Below, piece by piece: positions 24,425 through 33,500 of a stretch of 47,499 nt of DNA. The notes beneath the pieces were generated by a model, which saw only the letters and a list, made by a program, of their open reading frames with translations, did not search any database and was not told where the DNA came from. Within the stretch, counting starts at the first letter, position 1. Each line of letters begins with the position of its first letter. Origin of the DNA: Phycisphaerales bacterium (lineage in GTDB: Bacteria; Planctomycetota; UBA1135; UBA2386); contig JADCJE010000001.1 of assembly GCA_020247305.1 (NCBI GenBank), positions 1 to 47,499 on the forward strand. The letters are read 5' to 3'. Position numbers and translations under genes: made by a program.

Positions 24425-25150
24425 TCATCGACCGCGACCGCCGCCCGACCGGGCGGCGAACTTGGTGCGTCAACCGTAGGGTTTGGTCGTCTGCATCCCC
24501 GGCTTGTCGCCGGCGAGCAGCGCCGTGACCGCGTCGTGCAGGTAGCGCGTCGGCGACGGCTTCTTGCCCTGGCCGTCGTCGTCGAGCGCACCCTGGTACT
24601 GCAGCACGAGCTCCTTGTCGAAGACGAAGCAGTGCGGCGTCGTCTTGGCGTCGAGCAGCTTGCCGAACACCGCGTCGTGGTCGACCAGGATCGGGTGGTT
24701 CGCCTTGCTCTCGGCGGCCTTCGCGCGCAGCTTCGGGTACGGCCTCTTGTCGGCGTCCTTCTCGTCGAACGCCTCCTGCGTCGGCGGCTCGCCGATCTCA
24801 TTGGCGTTGGCGGCGATGCCGAGCACGACGACGTCCTTGCCGGCGAACTCGTCGGCGAGCGCGTTGAGCTTGGGTTCGGCCAGCACTTCCCACGGACACG
24901 TCGACGACCAGAAGTGCAGCACGACGACCTTGCCCTTGAGGTCGTCGAACGGCTGGACCTTGCCGTCGAGGCCGCGCAGCGACATGCCCTTGGGCAGCCG
25001 GTCGCCGATGGCGAGGACCTTGGGCGCCTCGGCCTTGGGACTCTCGGTCTTGGGCGCGTCCGGCTTGGGCGTGGGTTTGGGCGCAGGGTCCTGCCCCGAA
25101 ACGATGGCGCTCAGCGCCAGCATCGCGAACAGGCTCGTGGTCTTCGGCAT
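24425..25150 (-). CDS. Secreted AhpC/TSA-type redoxin, candidate selenoprotein with C-terminal Sec
   Basis: 241 residues if the TGA at 24470-24472 is selenocysteine (Sec227); otherwise 226 residues ending TTKPYG. The N-terminus MPKTTSLFAMLALSAIVSGQ is a signal peptide followed by a Pro/Lys-rich linker. The redoxin fold shows GKVVVLHFWSSTCPWE with the peroxidatic-type Cys85, then DVVVLGIAANANE, HPILVDHDAVF and TPHCFVFDKE. Members of this family end with a conserved T-K-P-x-G-C-x-x-K-aromatic tail. Here the frame reads TKPYG-TGA-RTKF, so the TGA sits exactly on that cysteine, and the tail's Lys and aromatic are kept before a second TGA at 24425. The protein is exported and a natural partner of the DsbD-like reductase 4 kb away. 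Confidence 0.8.
24439..24458 (-). promoter_or_regulatory. SECIS-like hairpin downstream of the redoxin TGA
   Basis: On the minus strand, 11 nt after the TGA, CGCCGCCC pairs with GGGCGGCG in a perfect 8-bp stem closed by a GGTC loop (9 bp if the loop is GT). The loop starts 20 nt after the TGA and has G in its first positions, as bacterial SECIS loops usually do. Being GC-rich, it could alternatively be a terminator hairpin, although a separate one follows at 24397-24420. Confidence 0.55.
24470..24472 (-). other. In-frame TGA, candidate selenocysteine codon (Sec227 of redoxin)
   Basis: It occupies the position of the invariant cysteine in the C-terminal 'GC-x-x-K' tail of this redoxin family. 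The downstream codons R-T-K-F keep the basic and aromatic residues of the tail. The extension is only 14 residues, so homology support is shorter than for the DsbD case. Confidence 0.62.
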
Positions 25151-25297
25151 GGCGTCCTCGTGGGTTGGCAGCTGGGGCAATCGTGCAGGGCGCGCCGGTT
25201 ACGGACAACCATGGCCCCCCCCCACTGTCCAAGGACGCCAGACGACCGTTCGCACGGTCGCGGCGAACCGAGCGGGGGCGGCAGCCCAGCCCGCGCC

Positions 25298-27097
25298 TCA
25301 GCGCCGCAGTTCGTCGACCACCGGCGCCATCGCCTCCGCCCACGTTCGGTACGCCGCCGGCGACAGGTGCAGCAGGTCCGGCATCGTCTCCTTGCTGAGC
25401 GTGCCGTCCGCCTGCAGGAACCGCGGCGCGAGGTCGAGGCGGCGCACCATCGCGTCGCCGGCGAAGGCGGTGGCGGCGAGGTCGCTGGCCGCCGCGTTCT
25501 TCTGCCGCTGCGGGTTGGGCTTCTCGCCGCGCGGGAACACGTCGAGCAGCAGCACCTTGGCCTGCGGCAGGCCGGCGCGCAGGCGCTGCACAACCGCCGC
25601 GATGCCGGCGCCGATCTCCTCGGCGGTGTTGTCGCTGCCGTTGCTGTTGTTGGTGCCGATCATCACGACGCAGACCTTGACCGCGTTGTGCGGGCCGGCG
25701 AGCGCTGCCAGCGCGCCGTGATCGAGGCGCCACAGCACGTGCTGCGTGCGGTCGCCGCCGACGCCGAGGTTGAGCGTCTTGCGCGGCTCCCAGTGCGAGG
25801 CCCACTGCTCCTTGCCGGCGCCGTTCCAGCCCTGCGTGATCGAGTCGCCGACGAACACGACCTCGTAGCCGCCCTTCTGCGCCTTGGCGAGGTCGTCGGC
25901 CATGCGCTTCTGCCAGCCCTCCGTCAGCCGCGGTGCTGGCGTGATCGCGTCGCTCGGCCGCGCGAACGTCGGCGCCGGGCCCTTGGCGCGCGCGTCGAGC
26001 TCGGCGAGCGTCAGCCGCACCGAGCGGACGTACGGCTGCTGGCTCGGATCCCAGTGGCCGTACGTCGTCGTCACGATCGTGCCGTCGGCGAAGACCTCGA
26101 CGCCGGGATACGCGCAGTCCGTGCCCTTCCAGTTGCGCGACAGGCGCACGCGGTACTGGCCGTCGCGCCGCTGCACGACGTCGTCGAACGTGCCGACCCA
26201 CGCGACCCAGTCGCCGCGCGTCGGGCTGTCCTTCGCCATGTCGCGGAACGACACGAACAGGCGGCCGTCCGGCGCGTACACGCCGACGTGGCGGTCGCCG
26301 GTCAGCGACAGCGGCAACGGGATCGGCTCCGACCACGTGCGGCCTTCGTCGTCGGACAGGCTGAGGTGGCTGTTCTGCTTGCGCTGGTTCTCGCGCAGCA
26401 GCATCGCGAGACGCTTGCCATCAGGCGAACGGATCACGCCCGGCTCGCAGAGGTCCTTGTCCTTGCCGGTCCACACGACCGTCGGCGCCGCCCACGTCAC
26501 GCCGCCGTCCTGCGAGATCGTCTGGTAGACGGTGAACGGCGCGCGCTTGCCGTCCTTGCGGAAGAATCGGCCGTCGTCGTGGAACCACGCCGCGTGGCTG
26601 CCGTCGCGCAGCGGCAGCACGCTCGCCATCGCGACGATGCCGCCGAAGTCGCCGATCGGCTCGAGCGGCGTCCACGTCGCGCCGTCGTCATTCGAGAGCG
26701 CGCGGCGGATCGGATGCAGGCCCGAGAACAGCACGAGTCGCGCCTTGCCCTGCCTGTCGACCAGCCGGTGGATAGTCGGCGTCTCCTGGCTGGTCGCCCA
26801 GTTCTCCGGCACCGCCAGCGGCGCGCTCCACGTCCGGCCGGCGTCCGTGCTGCGCTGCAGCACGATCGGGCCCTTGCCGTGGCCTTCGGGGTGCACGCAC
26901 AGCATCGTCGCGCCGTCGGGCAGCAGCACCGTCGTCGGGTGGCCGAGGTACTTCGCCGGATCCTTGCGCACGGTGACCTGCCGCGCGGCGTCGCCGTCGA
27001 GGTCGAGCCAGCGCAGGCCCACCGGCTCCTGGGCGGCGAGCGACGCCGGGCAGACGAACGCCGCAAACGCGGTGGCGAGACACGAGAGGAGACGCAT
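25298..27097 (-). CDS. Secreted sialidase (BNR) - SGNH/GDSL esterase fusion
   Basis: 599 residues with a signal peptide (MRLLSCLATAFAAFVCPASLAAQ). Residues ~30-370 form a six-bladed sialidase-like propeller with four Asp-boxes: STDAGRTW (83-90), SNDDGATW (135-142), SQDGGVTW (195-202) and SDDEGRTW (248-255). Residues ~390-599 form an SGNH hydrolase resembling PAF-acetylhydrolase: catalytic Ser419 in VGDSITQGW, LNLGVGGDRTQHVLWRL (block II Gly), VVMIGTNNSN (block III Asn), and the Asp-x-x-His near the end (PDLLHLSPAAY). I infer that the esterase removes O-acetyl groups and the propeller acts on the glycan. The frame is open upstream of the signal peptide but is not protein-like there. Confidence 0.87.
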   Translation of the reverse strand: MRLLSCLATAFAAFVCPASLAAQEPVGLRWLDLDGDAARQVTVRKDPAKYLGHPTTVLLPDGATMLCVHPEGHGKGPIVLQRSTDAGRTWSAPLAVPENWATSQETPTIHRLVDRQGKARLVLFSGLHPIRRALSNDDGATWTPLEPIGDFGGIVAMASVLPLRDGSHAAWFHDDGRFFRKDGKRAPFTVYQTISQDGGVTWAAPTVVWTGKDKDLCEPGVIRSPDGKRLAMLLRENQRKQNSHLSLSDDEGRTWSEPIPLPLSLTGDRHVGVYAPDGRLFVSFRDMAKDSPTRGDWVAWVGTFDDVVQRRDGQYRVRLSRNWKGTDCAYPGVEVFADGTIVTTTYGHWDPSQQPYVRSVRLTLAELDARAKGPAPTFARPSDAITPAPRLTEGWQKRMADDLAKAQKGGYEVVFVGDSITQGWNGAGKEQWASHWEPRKTLNLGVGGDRTQHVLWRLDHGALAALAGPHNAVKVCVVMIGTNNSNGSDNTAEEIGAGIAAVVQRLRAGLPQAKVLLLDVFPRGEKPNPQRQKNAAASDLAATAFAGDAMVRRLDLAPRFLQADGTLSKETMPDLLHLSPAAYRTWAEAMAPVVDELRR

Positions 27098-27207
27098 GCG
27101 CTTCTCGTAGCCGCGCCCGCGACGAGGACAAGCGGCCGTTCGTCGCAGGTTGGTCAGGCGCAGCCGCCGCGCCGCCGGGTCGTGCGCGCGGCCCGCAACG
27201 GCGGCCG

Positions 27208-28350
27208 TCAGCGCACGAGACCGCCGACCGGCGGCGCCACGTCGAGCGGCCACGTCCAACCCGACCAGCCGTGCAGCCAAACCGGCAGGCCGACGAACAC
27301 CGGGTTGTTGGGGATCGCGAACGCGAGCGGCAACTGGCCGGCGACGTCGGTCAACCCGAACGCCACTTCGAACGAAGCGCCGAGCGGCGCGCCCCACGGC
27401 TGCGCCGTGAACGGCAGCGGCACGGACGCAACCGCATGGCTGAGGTGCACGCCGACCGGGACCAGCGGGCTGCCCCTGTACGAGACGGCGAACGGCGCGC
27501 CGCGGACCACCGGTCCGGATCGCTGCGCGCCGAGCGCGCTCGCCGCCGCGGTCGGCAGGCACGCCGTGCTGTTCGACGCGATGCGGGCGATGCGCACCGT
27601 GCCGCCGCCGGCGATGGCACAGGCTGCGCCGAGGCCGAAGCCCGTCTGGATGCTGCAATCGACCGCGAAGAGTTCGCCCGCGGCCGCGACGTCGATGCCC
27701 GCTCCGGCCGACTGCGTGCTGCTCGATCCGCCGGTGAAGGCGCAGTCGCTCGCATGCATCCGACCCGCGAGCCAGACGGCGGGCGACGTGAAGCCGAGCA
27801 CCCATGGGCCCGCGACGCTGCATTGGACCGCCGTGGCGAACCCCTCGACGCGCAGCATCGGCCCCTGCGTCGTCACGTTCTGCAGGTGCACGACGGCGCC
27901 CGGCCCGATGCGCAGGCTGCCCTTCGCGTTGGCCTGCTGGCTGGTCAGCGTGCAGGCCTCCATCACCGCGTCGGACAGCAGCGCGACCTGCGGGTTCCAA
28001 TTGGCCGTCAAGGACGCGGCCGGGAACGAGAACGTCAAGCCGACGACGTGGATCGTCTGACCCGCCGGCGCCGCGAACTGCATCGGCGTTCCGGCTCCGG
28101 GCGGGAACGGATTGGCGGCGAGGTCGATGACGACCGTGCCGGACGACGCGGCGCGCAGCGTGACGCCGACACTGCAGTCGAACGCCGGGTAGACGCCCGG
28201 CAGGATGTCGACGATCGCGCCGGGAACCGCGGCAGCGAGCGCCGCCGGGATCGTCGGGAAGCCGCCGGGGCCGACCGTCAGCACGGTCTGGGCGGGAAGG
28301 GCAAGGACGACGACGGCGCCGACGGCGATTGCGGATCCACGCGACGACAT
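27208..28350 (-). CDS. Secreted beta-helix-like protein (DUF1565-type N-terminus)
   Basis: 380 residues starting MSSRGSAIAVGAVVVLALPAQ, a signal peptide. Just after it comes VGPGGFPTIPAALAAAVPGAIVDILPGVYP, the opening of right-handed parallel beta-helix proteins (DUF1565/pectate-lyase-like), where the first turn sets up repeated coils. Successive hydrophobic turns (VHLQNVTTQGPMLRVEGF, WLAGRMHASDCAFTGGSSS, GELFAVDCSIQTGF) support the helix. The C-terminus (PLAFAIPNNPVFVGLPVWLHG) resembles the last part of the GAPGC proteins. No catalytic residues are identified. It follows the epimerase gene on the same strand with a 130-base gap. Confidence 0.72.
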   Translation of the reverse strand: MSSRGSAIAVGAVVVLALPAQTVLTVGPGGFPTIPAALAAAVPGAIVDILPGVYPAFDCSVGVTLRAASSGTVVIDLAANPFPPGAGTPMQFAAPAGQTIHVVGLTFSFPAASLTANWNPQVALLSDAVMEACTLTSQQANAKGSLRIGPGAVVHLQNVTTQGPMLRVEGFATAVQCSVAGPWVLGFTSPAVWLAGRMHASDCAFTGGSSSTQSAGAGIDVAAAGELFAVDCSIQTGFGLGAACAIAGGGTVRIARIASNSTACLPTAAASALGAQRSGPVVRGAPFAVSYRGSPLVPVGVHLSHAVASVPLPFTAQPWGAPLGASFEVAFGLTDVAGQLPLAFAIPNNPVFVGLPVWLHGWSGWTWPLDVAPPVGGLVR

Positions 28351-28480
28351 GACGCTCTCCGTGGCAGGACTTGGGCAGCACGCCGAAGCGGCGGACTGGC
28401 GTGCGCAGCCTACCCGCTGACACGTCGCGTGTGCATCGGCGCGCCATGCACGCGTTCGGACGCGCAGCGGTTGCCGCGCG

Positions 28481-29332
28481 CTACAGCCAGTGCCGCAGCA
28501 GCCGCGCGCCGGCGGCGAGCACGTCGTCCGGGCCGCGGTCCAACGCGCGCCAGATGCGCAGCGCGCTGCCGAAGGCCGGATCCATGCGCGAGAACGCCTC
28601 GACGACGAGCCAGCCGCGGTAGTCGATGCCGCGCAGCGCGGCGGCGACCTTGCCGAAGTCGACCTGCCCTGCGCCCGGCGTGCCGCGGTGGTTCTCACTG
28701 AGCTGCACGTGGCCGAGCGCGCCGCCCATCGCCGCGATCGCCGCGCCGAGGTCGGCCTCCTCGATGTGCGCGTGGTGCGTGTCGAGCGCGCCGGTGACGG
28801 CCGGGTGGCCGATGTCGCGCACGAGCGACGCGCAGTCGGCGGCGGTGTTGAGGAAGTAGCACTCGAAGCGGTTGAGCGGCTCCAGCGCGAGCGTGACGCC
28901 GCACTTGCTCGCGTGGTCGCCGGCCTGCCGCAGCACGTCGATGCAACGCGCGCGTTCGTCGGCGTTCGGCGGCGCTTCGGTCCACACGCCGTACGCCGAG
29001 TGCATGGGCCCGGCGACCATCGGGCTGCCGAGCGCGGCCGCGGTCTCGGCGAGCTTGCCGAGGTGCGCGACGGCCGCGCGCCGTTCGGCGGCGTCGGCCG
29101 ACAACGGATTGGCGCCGGGCACGGCGAAGCCGACGGCGAGCGCCTGCAGCCCCGACGCCGCGAGCGCCTTCCTCGCCGCGTCGACCTGCGCACGCTCGGC
29201 GCCGACGATCGGCAGCTCCGCGGCGCCGTAGCCGTGGAACGCCAGCCGGTCGAACCAGCGGAACAGCGCCGGATCGAGCCGCGGGCCGAAGTACAGGAAG
29301 CTGAAGCCGAGCTTGGGCGCGCCGAGGTCCAT
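28481..29332 (-). CDS. Sugar phosphate isomerase/epimerase (TIM barrel, AP-endonuclease-2 fold)
   Basis: 283 residues from MDLGAPKLGFSFLYFG; a GTG at 29341 overlapping the upstream gene's TGA (GTGA) could add three residues. The fold is the xylose-isomerase-like TIM barrel. Metal-ligand-bearing strands are visible at GVTLALEPLNRFECYF (Glu), GALDTHHAHIEEADL (Asp/His), GHVQLSENHRGTPGAG and GWLVVEAFSRMD (Glu). This layout fits D-tagatose 3-epimerase / hydroxypyruvate isomerase relatives. Overlap with the Gfo/Idh/MocA gene implies joint use in sugar or inositol breakdown. Confidence 0.85.
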   Translation of the reverse strand: MDLGAPKLGFSFLYFGPRLDPALFRWFDRLAFHGYGAAELPIVGAERAQVDAARKALAASGLQALAVGFAVPGANPLSADAAERRAAVAHLGKLAETAAALGSPMVAGPMHSAYGVWTEAPPNADERARCIDVLRQAGDHASKCGVTLALEPLNRFECYFLNTAADCASLVRDIGHPAVTGALDTHHAHIEEADLGAAIAAMGGALGHVQLSENHRGTPGAGQVDFGKVAAALRGIDYRGWLVVEAFSRMDPAFGSALRIWRALDRGPDDVLAAGARLLRHWL

Positions 29333-29337
29333 CGCAT

Positions 29338-30462
29338 TCACCCCGAGAACGACCACGTCGGCAGGTCCTTGCGCACGCCGCCCTGCATCGCCGACTCGTG
29401 CGCGAGGATGCCGACGCACGTCCAGTTGGCGCTCTGGCGCGCGTTCGGCCACGGGTCGCGCTCCTCGGCGAGCGCCATCAGCCACTCGTGCGCGAGGTGC
29501 GGATGGCTGCCGCCGTGGCCGCCGCCCTGCGTGAACGACAGGTGCTCGTTGCTGGCGAGGTCGTAGACGCCCTTGGTCGTGAACTTGCGGATGCCGTCGG
29601 GCAGCAGATGCGCGAAGTCCGGCACGTCGACGAGCTGCGGGATCTGGTGCTCGGGGCGCTTGGCCGTGTGCAGCACCGCCTTCTCGCCCTCGACCAGCGG
29701 CCACTCGAACGCCTTCTTGTCGCCGTACACGTCGATGCTCTCGCGGTACTGGCGCGCGACGTCGAACAGCGAGCGGATGATGCGCGCCGACAGGTCGCTG
29801 TGGCGCAGCTTGACGTGCGCGGTCTCGACGGCGAACGGCGACCCGTAGATGCCGGCCATCTCGTTGCGGATCGTGCCGCTGCCGAAGCACGAGACGTACT
29901 CGGCGTCCTTGCGCGGCAGGCCGAGCACGGGGCCTGTGCAGTGCGTCGCGTAGTACATCGGCGGGAGGCCCGGCCAGTAGCCCGGCCAGCCGTCCATGTC
30001 CTGCTGGTGGCTCGCCTGCAGGAACTGCAGCTTGCCGAGTTCGCCCTTCTGCAGCAGCTCCCGCAGGAACAGGAACTCGCGCGAGTACACGACGGTCTCC
30101 ATCATCATGTACTTGCGGCCGGTGCGCTCGGTCGCCTCGACGATGCGGCGGCAGTCCTCGACGCTCGTCGCCATCGGCACGGTGCACGCGACGTGCTTGC
30201 CGGCCTCCAGCGCCTGCAGCGTCATGCGCGCGTGGTCGGGGATCGGCGTGTTGATGTGGACGAAGTCGACGTCCTGGTCGCGCAGCAGGTCGGCGTAGTT
30301 CGTGTAGCGCTTCTGCACGCCGAACGCCTTGCCGACCGCGTCCAGGCGCTTTTGGTCGCGCTGGCAGATGGCGTACATCTCCGCGTACGGGTGGTTCTGG
30401 TAGATCGGGATGAACTCGGCGCCGAAGCCGAGGCCGACGATGGCGGCGCGGAACTTCTTCAT
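29338..30462 (-). CDS. Gfo/Idh/MocA family oxidoreductase
   Basis: 374 residues, starting MKKFRAAIVGLGFGAEFIPIYQ, a Rossmann NAD(P)-binding motif and not a signal peptide. DFVHINTPIPDHARMTLQAL and GKHVACTVPMATSVEDCRRI are the second and third landmarks of the family; the usual E-K-P is here T-V-P, as in some planctomycete members. The C-terminal half (GTIRNEMAGIYGSPFAVETA) forms the substrate-binding sheet. Such enzymes oxidise or epimerise sugars, often together with TIM-barrel isomerases as here. It is coupled to the downstream epimerase and 133 bases after the heme protein gene. Confidence 0.9.
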   Translation of the reverse strand: MKKFRAAIVGLGFGAEFIPIYQNHPYAEMYAICQRDQKRLDAVGKAFGVQKRYTNYADLLRDQDVDFVHINTPIPDHARMTLQALEAGKHVACTVPMATSVEDCRRIVEATERTGRKYMMMETVVYSREFLFLRELLQKGELGKLQFLQASHQQDMDGWPGYWPGLPPMYYATHCTGPVLGLPRKDAEYVSCFGSGTIRNEMAGIYGSPFAVETAHVKLRHSDLSARIIRSLFDVARQYRESIDVYGDKKAFEWPLVEGEKAVLHTAKRPEHQIPQLVDVPDFAHLLPDGIRKFTTKGVYDLASNEHLSFTQGGGHGGSHPHLAHEWLMALAEERDPWPNARQSANWTCVGILAHESAMQGGVRKDLPTWSFSG

Positions 30463-30595
30463 GGCGTGCGTGGCGTAGCGGGAAGGTCGAGGGGAAGGAA
30501 GTCGATGCGGGGCGTTGCGCGCGGCGGCGCGGCCGTCAGGCCGAGGACGCCCGGCTCGCGGACGGTGTCGTGAGGCGCGTCGTCATGGCGGCCGA

Positions 30596-33500
30596 TCAGC
30601 GGACGGCGTCGAGCTCGGCCGCGGTCCACGGCGTCGCGCGGGCCTTGTGCTGGTTGCGGCGCGCGGCGACGACGTCGAAGGTCATGGCCGGCGCGTCGTT
30701 GCTCCAGCGCTGGCGCACATAGGTGACGACGTCGGCGATCTCCTGGTCCGACAGCTGGCCACCGAGCGGCGCCATCGCGGCGTCGAAGCGCTTGCCGCTG
30801 ACCGTGATCGGGCCCATCAGGCCGTGCAGCACGACGTCGACGACGCGCTCGCCGGGGCCCGCGATCCAATCCGAGCCGTCGAGCGGCGGGAACACCGGCG
30901 GCAGGCCGCGGCCGTCGAGGCCGTGGCAGGCGATGCAAGTGCGCGCGTACACCGCAGCGCCGCGCTGGTGCACGGCGGCGTCGATCGCATGCACACGTGG
31001 CTTCGCCGGCGCTTCGTCGTCGGCGACGCCGGCGGCGGTCGCGCGCAGCGCTTGCAGCGCGCTCGCCAGCGTGTTGCCGCCGCCGATCGCGACGAGCTGC
31101 ACGTCGTCGAACCACGCCGTGCCGCGCGCCGCGCCGTAGCCGCCGAACAGGCAGTGCACGACGATCTCGCCCTCGCCGCCGGCGTCGAACTCGGCCGACA
31201 CCTCGGTCCAGTCGCTCGTGCCCTTCACGCCGGCGGTGCGCACACCGCCGTGGATGTTGAGCATCACGCCGTCGCCGCGCGCGGCCTCGACGTTCGCGGT
31301 CTTGATCCACCCGCTCAGGCGGTAGCGCTTGCCGGCCTGCACGCGCACGGTCGCGGCGACGCCGGAGTCGGTGTTGCGTTCGGACGCGACCATCAGGCAG
31401 TTGCTGCCGCTGCGGCCCTGGCCCTCGGCGCGGCGCACGACGACCTCGCGCGAACCGCCGTACGTGCGCAGGTCGCGCCAGTCCGCCACGCTCTGCGGGG
31501 CGTCGGCGGCCGCGGCTTCGAGGCCGGGGTTGGGCAGCACGTTGACCGGCGCCTGCTGCGCCTCGGGCACGAGCCCCGCGGCGTCGGCCGCCGCGACGAC
31601 GGTCGCCGCGTGCCGGCGCGCGGCGATGCGCCACGCGTCGCCGAGCGTGACGTCGTCGAAGATCGCCGCCTCCTGCGCTTGGCCAGTGCGCAAGATCGCA
31701 GCGCCGATCGCCGGATCGACGGCGCACTGCGACAGCCGCACCAGCAGCTCCGCGAGTTCGCGGCCCTGCAGCGCCAGCGGCCCGTCGCCGACGAACGCGT
31801 CCTTCAGCACGGCGACGCTGGCGAGCGCGATCGCCGCGCGGCGCGTCGCCTCGTGCTTGCTGCCGAGCGCCGGGCGCACGAGCGCGTCGTCGAGCAGGCG
31901 CAGCTGGTCGAGCGCGTGCAGCGCGTGCATGCCGGCGAGCGGCGCGTCCGCGCGCACGAGCGCCCTGAGCGCCGGGCCGACCGCGGCATCGTCCTTCTCG
32001 ACGAGCAGTCGCTGCGCGTGCAGCCGCCACAGCATGTTGCCGTGGCCGAGCGCGTCGACGCACGCCTTCGGATCGTCGGCAGCGAGCTTCGGCGCGTCGT
32101 CGTCCGGCATGCCGGCCGGGAACACGCGCCAGATGCGGCCGTGGCGCACGTCGCGAAGCGGCGTCTCGTACGCGTTGCCGACGCCGGTCTTCGCGTCGAC
32201 GCCGGCCGAACCCTTCGACGGCGTCGGGTTGTGCTGGATGATCAGGTTGTACCAGTCGCAGATCCACACGGCGCCGTCGGGGCCGACCTCGGCGCACACC
32301 GGGCTCGACCACGCGTCCGCCGACGCGAACAGGTTGTTCGGCGACTGCACGGCGCGGAAGCCAGCACCCTGGCGCACCAGCTCGAAGCAGCCCACCAGCT
32401 TGCCGGTCGGTTCGCAGACGAACGCAATGCGCTCGCGCCACGCCGACGAAAAACGCGTCGCCGTGTAGACCGCATGGCCCGCGGCCGACGTGTAGCGGTC
32501 GAAGAAGTCGACCTGCCGGATGTCCATCGATATCGGCGCGTAGAACGGGTTGTCGTCGGCGCGCGGCGTGACGTGCGTCGACATGCCGACCGCGCGGTAC
32601 GCGGCGTCGGCGAACGTGAAGTACCAGCTCGGGTTGCCGTTCGCGGTCGAGCCCACCACGTCGAACGCCGACGTCAGGCCGAGCCCCCACGTGTTGTTCG
32701 TCGTGTGCTGCAGGAACTCCAGCTCGCTGCCGTCGGCGCGGAAGCGGAACACACCCTGGCCGAAGTCGTGCCGCACGCCGCCGACCTCGCCGCCGAAGCC
32801 CGAGTAGCCGACGGTCGCGTACACGAACCCGTCCGGCGCCGCGCGCAGGTTGCTGACGCCGGCGTGCGTGTCGCCCATGTGGAAGCCGGTGAACAGCACG
32901 CGCCGCTCGTCGGCGCGCAGGTCGCCGTCGACGTCGCGCAGGAACAGGATGTCGCTGCCGTTGCTGCACACGACGCCGCCGTCGGCGAACGTCAGCGACG
33001 TCGGGATCGACAGCTTCTCGGCGAAGCGCGTGAAGCGGTCGGCGCGGCCGTCGCCGTCGGTGTCCTCGCAGACGGTGATGCGGTCGTGGCCGAGGTCGCC
33101 CTTCTGCAGGTTGTTCGGGTAGTCGACCGTCTCGACGACGTAGGCGCGGCCGCGGTGGTCCCAGCCGACGCAGATCGGATTGACGAGGTCCGGCTCGCTG
33201 GCGAACAGCCGCAGCTCCATGCCGACCGGGACCTGCGCGAGCTTCTGCGACTCGGCCGGCGACAGCGGCTTCTGCGCCACGGTGATCTCCTGGCGCTGCT
33301 TGTAGCCGGGCAGCGACACCGTCTCCGTCTCCAGCTTCGGCAGCTGCAGCCGCTGCAAGCGCGCGTGCGCCTCGTCGCCGACCGCCCAGCGGATGCCGTT
33401 GGTCAGCAGCGCGTGGAACTCGGCGCGGTCCCAGACGCGGTGGTCGTGGCCCGACGCGGTGTAGAAGACGCGGCCCCTGCCCTGCGTGCGCACCCACGTC

